This document shows positions 58,431 through 64,000 of a stretch of DNA of 64,000 bases, piece by piece. Source of the stretch: Closterium sp. NIES-65. Its lineage: Eukaryota > Streptophyta > Zygnematophyceae > Desmidiales > Closteriaceae. A model generated the notes under the pieces. The model searched no databases and had not been told where the DNA came from. It saw nothing but the letters and a program-made list of their open reading frames with translations. The stretch spans positions 147,501-211,500 of the forward strand of contig CANXME010002057.1 of the NCBI GenBank assembly GCA_948144175.1, read 5' to 3'. A program made the position numbers and the translations under genes. How positions within the stretch are numbered: the stretch's first letter is position 1; every line of letters begins with the position of its first letter.

Positions 58431-58473
58431 AAAAACTCGAACTTTGGTGGGCCCTAGGCACAGTTCCCATAGG

Positions 58474-58491
58474 GGAACCTGCTCGATACCA
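58474..58491 (-). other. Element B primer-binding site
   Basis: Immediately inside the 5' LTR the minus strand reads TGGTATCGAGCAGG, close to the initiator-Met tRNA complement (TGGTATCAGAGC) used by plant Copia elements, with one small gap. Confidence 0.75.
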
Positions 58492-58612
58492 TGAGAAAAT
58501 GAGAACGAGGAAGAATGACTAAGGAATCGAAGTGATACAAATATGCAACCCTAGAAATGTGTACCCCATATAGGCTACCCCACTATAGCCTACACAATAT
58601 TATAATTTGACA
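58492..58612 (-). repeat. Element B 5' LTR
   Basis: 121 bp, minus strand TGTCAAATT...TTTTCTCA; nearly identical to 49755-49875. Target duplication acatg follows on the plus strand at 58613-58617. Confidence 0.95.
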
Positions 58613-59778
58613 ACATGGTGCAGCAAGTCCTTGAGCGCTTCGGCTTCACGTACTCCTCGCCTCAGGCCACTCCTCTGCCTACTCGCCACTCGCTCTCAGC
58701 TCTGCCTTCGGATGAGTCCGTAGAGCCGAGTGGTCCGTATGCAGAGCTTGTTGGCTGCCTCATGTACCTGATGACCTGCACACGACCTGACCTTGCATAC
58801 CCTCTTAGCATCTTGGCACGCTCTTTTGCTCCTGTGAGACACAGACCAGAGCACATGGCTGCAGCGAAGAGGGTGCTGCGCTACTTGTGCAGTACGTCGG
58901 GCATGGGGCTTGTGCTTGGAGGGCAGAGTCCAGTGGTCCTCACTGGGCACGCAGACGCTTCTTGGGCTGACGACCATGGCTACGCAGCGGTCGTCACAGG
59001 GTTACACTTTCAGCCTTGGTTCCGGCTCTGTTTCGTGGCGGGCTACCCGCTCGTCTTCTGTTCTCGGCTCCAGTTGTGAGGCTGAGATCTACGCCGGAGC
59101 CATGGCTGCACAGGAGCTTCGCTGGCTCACCTACCTGCTGACTAACCTCGGAGAGGCGCCTCGTTCTCCTCCAGTGCTGTACGTAGACAACAAGGCCATG
59201 CTGGCCTTGTGTCGGGAGCAGAGACTGGAGCACAGAACAAAGCACATTGCTCTTCGCTACTTCCTTGCTCGTGAGCTACAGCAGCGTGGTCAGTTGCGCC
59301 TTGCGTACGTGGCCTCTGAGGCCAACACTGCTGATATCTTCACCAAGGCGCTTGCGCCTTGGGATCATCAGCGCTTCTGTACTCAGCTGGGTCTTGTGCC
59401 TGCCTTGCCTCACTTGCTCACCACTTGACCTTGTTTGTATTGTTATATATATACACCTGCTCTTGCTTGTCTAGCCTTATATATATATATATTTACTGTA
59501 TATATATGTGTAATCCTGCATGTGAACTGGCCTTGTGGCCTTGAACTTGTGCTCGAAATGTGTGGTGACTTTGTGATCCACCCTGAGCTTGCTTTGCTTT
59601 GCTTGACTGGTCTTGTGACCCCTTGTTCTCCCCCACTTTGCCTAATGGGGGTGTGTCTGATTTATATGACATAGCTGTTGTAGGCTATAGTGGGGTAGCA
59701 CATATGGGGTACGACTTTCTAGGGTTTGTACTTGTACCCAACTTTCCCTTAGTCAATTCATTCTCGTTCATTTTCTCA
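58613..59778 (+). pseudogene. Copia element A, right part: RNase H, polypurine tract and 3' LTR
   Basis: Continues element A from the target duplication: MVQQVLERFGFTYSS through AGAMAAQELRWLTYLL, TKHIALRYFLAREL and ANTADIFTKALAP, ending TGA at 59428. A one-base insertion near 58977 (gaccatggc versus gaccaggc in B) breaks the frame. The polypurine tract AATGGGGGTG is at 59644-59653. The 3' LTR is 59654-59778 (125 bp, TG...CA), similar to element C's LTR. No target duplication can be tested because the 5' end is lost. Confidence 0.92.
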
Positions 59779-60584
59779 GGGGGGCTCTGATTGTGGCAGG
59801 TTTTGTGAGGACCCCCCTCTTGCCCCTAAACATCATAAGACCCCCCCTCTATGTATACAATACATATTATTGCTGTTGTGCGTCAGCTTTTACTGGCACA
59901 AATTCGGATTCTGACACGCTTTTTTTGTCAGACTCGAATTCAGACACTTCATTTGTGTCAGACTCAAATTCTGACACAGATCTAACGTGTCGCACGCGCA
60001 AAATTTGCGCGAATTCGTTACGAATATAAGATCCCCCTTTCCCAAATTGAGCCGTACACCCTAAATAACAGATTGAGACTGTATAAATAAGTGTATTTTG
60101 GGTCTAGATACTTAGTTGCCACCATAATGTCCACTCAAGCATGTTTTCCAGCATTTGTAGAGGGTCCCTCGGGTCTTATAGCCGAAACGATACGGTATAT
60201 TCATTCCCTGCTCTCGATGCACGTACGACATCGAGCAGAAGAGGATTATTAACGCTGATCGAGTAGACCATACGATCGACAAGATCAGCACCCATTAGCC
60301 TTATTCGAGGCGTGGGCTGAATGGGGAATGATATCGTGATGCTCGCTTGCTCCACGGTGTAAAAGAAGCTGAAGCTCTGTGTGTTTCTCGAATGCGTTTG
60401 GGTTATGTGGGGAATGTCTCCAATGGTGAGTTCCCTGTTGTAGCTCTCTTGGGTTTCGCTCAACCCTAGCTTCACCTGACCCCTCTATGTGTGGATGGCT
60501 TGCATATGTGGTAGTGGAGGCCCAATTCAACGGTTAAATGGACGCTGCTAGAGTTATTAGGTGGTTAAATGAAGCGTTACCCTT
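59779..60584. other. Unassigned AT-richer sequence between Copia elements
   Basis: No gene recognised. 59905-59985 holds a cluster of short direct and inverted copies of gtcagactc(g/a)aattc / tctgacac. A minus-strand 99-codon ORF at 60176-60475 (HSRNTQSFSFFYTVEQASIT) has no motif I recognise. Confidence 0.5.
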
Positions 60585-60589
60585 CATCC

Positions 60590-60723
60590 TGTCGGAATCA
60601 ACTAGCAGGAGTGAATGAACTAGGAAAGTGTTGGGTACAAGTATGAAACCCTAAAAGGGGCTATACCCCATATTGGCTATCCCACTATAGCCTAAACATA
60701 TATAGCATACATATAATTTGACA
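60590..60723 (-). mobile_element. Solo Copia LTR 1
   Basis: 134 bp, TG...CA, resembling the LTRs of elements B and C (taccccatattggctat, ccactatagcct, ataatttgaca), flanked by a perfect 5-bp duplication catcc (60585-60589 and 60724-60728). No internal domain: LTR-LTR recombination product. Confidence 0.92.
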
Positions 60724-60728
60724 CATCC

Positions 60729-61255
60729 AACCATGCGCCGTACGCCGTGCGCGCTCGGATCTTCTCATATTCGATCCATATCGAAGACATCTCACCTCGG
60801 AGGTCAAAGAGAAGTATAAGCTTTGGGCTTGGTGCCAGGCGTGATCACCGTCGGTTGCACATAGGATATTGCAGCTGCTTGACGTCGCCGTGAACAGTCA
60901 TCCAAGTTATTGTACGTTTTTGACAATAGTACCAGGAGTGGGTTGAGCAAGAAGGCATCAACAACTTTATGGCAAAGGTTGAGAACCCAAATCCTCATTT
61001 GTTTTCATCGTGAATCTCCTATATTCGGGTTCTTGCAACCTCTCGTTCTTTACCCCCTTTCCCCATTTGCGTCCAAGTCTCTCCCCCCCCACCCTCCTCA
61101 TAGCCTCGCACATACCGTTCTTTATGTTGTAACAAGCTGTTATTTCTGTTAAAAAAATACGAATGCGCATAAAGTGTATATTGCATTTGCTCCATATTAA
61201 AACTTAATGTGTTTGCATTCCATGACACTTACTATGTAAATCCATGTGAAACAAG
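60729..61255. other. Unassigned sequence between solo LTR 1 and element C
   Basis: No coding region is supported. A minus-strand 64-codon ORF at 60804-60998 has no recognised motif. Confidence 0.5.
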
Positions 61256-64000
61256 TGAACAGGAAAATGGAATGACTAAGGAAAGATTGGGTACAAGTAC
61301 AACCCCTAGAAACCCTGTACCCCAGTATGTGCTACCCCACTATAGCCTACAGCAACTATGTCATATAAATCTGACACACCCCCATAGGCAAAGTGGGGGA
61401 GAACAAGGGGTCACAAGACCAGTCAAGTAAAGCAAAGCAGAGCAAGCTCAGGGTGGATCACAACGTCACCACACAGTCCGAGCACAAGAGCAGGGCCAGA
61501 GGCCAGTTCACATGCAGGAGTACAGACATATATATATAAAACTAGACAAGCAAGAGTAGGTATATGTATGTCACAGTACAAGTAAAGTCAAGAGGAGAGC
61601 AAGTGAGGCAAGACAGGCACAAGATCCAGCTGGGTGCACAGGCGCTGATGGTCACAAGGCGCGAGTGCCTTGGTGAACACATCAGCAGTGTTGGCCTCAG
61701 AGGCCACGTACGCAAGCCGCAACTGTCCACACTGCTGCAGCTCACGAGCAAGGAAGTAGCGAAGAGCAATGTGCTTCGTTCTGTGCTCCAGACGCTGCTC
61801 TCGACACAAGGCCAGCATGGCCTTGTTGTCTACGTACAGCACTGGAGGAGAACGAGGCGGCTCTCCAAGGTCAGTCAGCAGGTAGGTGAGCTAGCGAAGC
61901 TCCTGTGCAGCCATGGCCCCAACGTAGATCTCAGCCTCACAACTGGAGCTGAGAACCGAAGACGAGCGAGTAGCCCGCCACGAGACAGAGCCGGAACCAA
62001 GACTGAAGGTGTAACCCTGTGACGACCGCTGCGTAGCCTGGTCGTCAGCCCAAGAAGCGTCCGCGTGCCCTGTAAGGACCACTGAACTCCGCCCTCCAAG
62101 CACTAGCCCCATACCCGACGTACTGCACAGGTAGCGCAACACCCTCTTCGCTGCAGCCATGTGCTCTGGTCGGTGTCTCCCAGGAGCAACATAGCGTGCA
62201 AGAATGCTCAGAGGGTATGCAAGGTCAGGTCGTGTGCAGGTCATCAGGTACATGAGGCAGCCAACAAGCTCTGGGTACGCGCCACTCGACTCTACGGACT
62301 CATCCGAAGGCAGAGCTGAGAGCGAGTGGCGAGTAGACAGAGGAGTGGCCGGAGGCGAGGAGTACGTGAAGCCGAAGCGCTGAAGGACCTGCTGCACCAT
62401 GTGTGACTGAGTCAAGGTAATGGTGCGGCGTGCTCTGTCCCGAGTGATCTGCAAGCCAAGGTAGCTGCGCAGTGACAAAAGTTAGAAGAAGAAAGAGTAT
62501 TGAACTAGCAAGAATGAGGATACAAATAGCAAACCCTAGAAGGGTTGTACTCGCTATAGAGCACCCCACTACAGGCTAGAACAATGAGATAATATTCTGA
62601 CACGCAGTTCACCCAGGTCTGTGCACGTGTGTCTCTTCAGCAGCTCGGACTTCACGTAGGCGAGTCCAGCAGTGTCCGCTGTGGCAAAGACCAAGTCGTC
62701 GACGTACACGAGGATGTAGAACGGCGGCAGAGAAGTGTCGTTGTGCAGAAACAGCGACGGGTCAGCAGTAGAAGGAGCAAACCCAAGAGCCGCAAGCGTA
62801 GTCCTCAGTGTGTCGTGCCACTCACGCGGTGCCTGGCGGAGACCGTAGACTGGCCGTCGGAGGCTCCACTAGGTGCCAGGAGGGAAAGTCCCAGTGAAGC
62901 CAGGTGGACGGCGCAGCCAGATCTCCTCGTGCAGGCTACCCTGCAGGAACGCAGTGCTGAAGTCGAGAGAGTGAAGCTCGTAGTCGCGCTGAGCGGCTAT
63001 GTGCAGCAGCACCCGAAGAGTGGTCATCTTCGGGGTGGGAGAGAAGGTCTGAAAGTAGTCAACTCCCTGCCGCTGACTGAAGCCACGAGCAACGTACCGC
63101 GCCTTGAAGACAGGTGGAGAGCCCGGCGGCCGCTTCACCCTGAAGATCCACATGCCACTGACGATGTTCGCCCCAGGAGGGGGAACTGCGTCAACGTAGG
63201 TGCCTGTGGACTTCGAGGAAGCCATCTCTGCATCCATAGCTGCCTGCCACTGAGACGAGTAGGGACCCTCTACGGCCTCCGCGTAAGAGCGCGGAGTCGG
63301 GATGTCTAGTGCATCCGGGTCTCCCTCAGGAGCAAGCAGTACAGACGCGAGATGAGGTGAAGCAGCCGCCAGACACTGTAACTCCTCCTGCCTGTCCTCT
63401 AGGACGTCCGTGCCAAGAGCACAGTCACCCCCGACGGACGGAGGACAGTCAGACGCAGACTCAGCAACAAGACTAGCAGCGTAGTCTAGACGACAGCGAG
63501 CAGCAAAGTCGACGAGCTCAGCGACAAGGGCAGACGCAGCAGTGGACTCAAACGAGGGGTCAGTGACGACAGTAGCAAGGAGACGCGTGACAGTAGGACT
63601 GGCAGCACGAAGAGAGTCCGACTCAGGGTCGGCAAGCGCAGGAAGAGAGGACTCAGGAGGAGAAGGCAAAGGGGCACGCTAGAGGAGCAGTGGACGGACG
63701 CAGAGACATCCGGTGCGTGCCAGGGACAGGAGGAGGACGCTGACGCGAACTGCGACCACTAGTGCGAGCAGCACGAACAGGCGACGCAGGACGAGACGCA
63801 GGCTCACGACGCTCAGCAAGACCTCCAGTAGGACTAGTGTAAGGAGAGGGAGCAGGCAGTGGAGAGGAAGGCTCCAACAGGGACTGCGACTGGACAGGCT
63901 GTGGACACTCTACCGGAGGAGAAAGACCAACAACCTGCTGCAGGAGCGGAACGAAGTATGGCCGAGGCCGCGCGGCAACTCCAGACTCAGCAGGTACAGC
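61256..64000 (-). mobile_element. Copia element C (3' part; continues past right edge)
   Basis: 3' LTR 61256-61376 (121 bp, TG...CA on the minus strand), polypurine tract just inside, then RNase H (61588-62472), reverse transcriptase (62608-63300) and the pre-RT region to the window end. Motifs: YVDDLVFATAD near 62690, GANIVSGMWIFRVKRPPGSP, SSCEAEIYVGAMAAQE, ANTADVFTKALA. Nonsense changes: TAG at 62869-62871 (CAG in A) and 61891-61893 (TGG in B); a frameshift near 63680. It is cut by solo LTR 2. Integrase and gag lie outside the window. Confidence 0.92.
62473..62602 (-). mobile_element. Solo Copia LTR 2 inside element C
   Basis: 130 bp, TG...CA, with a perfect 5-bp target duplication cgcag (62468-62472 and 62603-62607). 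Removing it restores the RT reading LGEL-RSYLGLQITRD. Its sequence differs from the other LTRs beyond a shared core (aaccctagaagggt; caccccacta), so it is a separate subfamily. Confidence 0.93.

Larger units (their letters stand above)
49755..58612 (-). mobile_element. Nested Ty1/Copia retrotransposon B inserted in element A
   Basis: Bounded by two 121-bp LTRs of the same orientation (58492-58612 and 49755-49875, four differences), each starting TG and ending CA, and flanked by a perfect 5-bp target duplication acatg (49750-49754 and 58613-58617). Removing it restores element A's frame at TQSHMVQQVL. On the minus strand the order is LTR, primer-binding site, GC-rich leader, gag, protease, integrase, linker, reverse transcriptase, RNase H, polypurine tract, LTR: the Copia order. 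Many stops and frameshifts show it is inactive. Bases 51463-53068 are inverted relative to the rest. Confidence 0.95.

Noticed and set aside
60176..60475. 99-codon minus ORF between Copia elements
   Set aside because: No recognised domain or splice signals; left as unassigned sequence.

Overview
This window is nuclear DNA from a plant-lineage eukaryote. It has GT-AG introns, a chloroplast lipid-import ATPase of the TGD3 type, a very large plant-style VPS13 gene, and Ty1/Copia retrotransposons with very short LTRs. The GC-rich exons, gag and linker low complexity and huge repeat load would suit a streptophyte green alga, for example a zygnematophyte such as Closterium. That assignment is inference from general knowledge, not read from the sequence.

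Layout. (1) 1-1752, minus strand: the 5' three exons of a TGD3-like ABC ATPase whose remainder lies beyond the left edge. (2) 2416-42919, minus strand: one giant gene of about 60 exons, roughly 6,500-7,000 codons, encoding a VPS13-family bridge-like lipid transfer protein. Reading from high to low coordinates there is a hydrophobic N-terminal extension, a chorein motif, the long lipid-groove body, six adaptor-binding repeats plus the SHR-BD region, a coiled coil, an exon of 1,666 codons ending in a C2 domain, a second C2 domain, the APT1/ATG2_C-like C-terminus and a PH-like end with a disordered tail. (3) 42920-45589: no gene recognised. (4) 45590-64000: a Copia graveyard. Element A (plus, 45590-59778, 5' LTR lost, protease/integrase deleted) is split by element B (minus, 49755-58612), which has two 121-bp LTRs and a perfect 5-bp target duplication. 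B itself contains an inverted piece. Element C (minus, 61256 to beyond the right edge) is split by a solo LTR, and another solo LTR lies at 60590.

The most unusual signal is in the two host genes. Many introns carry one to three degenerate copies of the adjoining exon end together with its splice donor or acceptor. At least a dozen such cases occur in TGD3 and VPS13. In three introns the process appears to have gone on to true minisatellites that begin at the donor site: 80 x 20 bp, about 16 x 16 bp and 4 x 37 bp. Both proteins are plausibly parts of membrane lipid traffic (TGD3 in the chloroplast envelope importer, VPS13 at organelle contact sites), but their adjacency need not be functional.

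Splice sites that were read base by base and checked for phase are stated as such; other exon limits are approximate.
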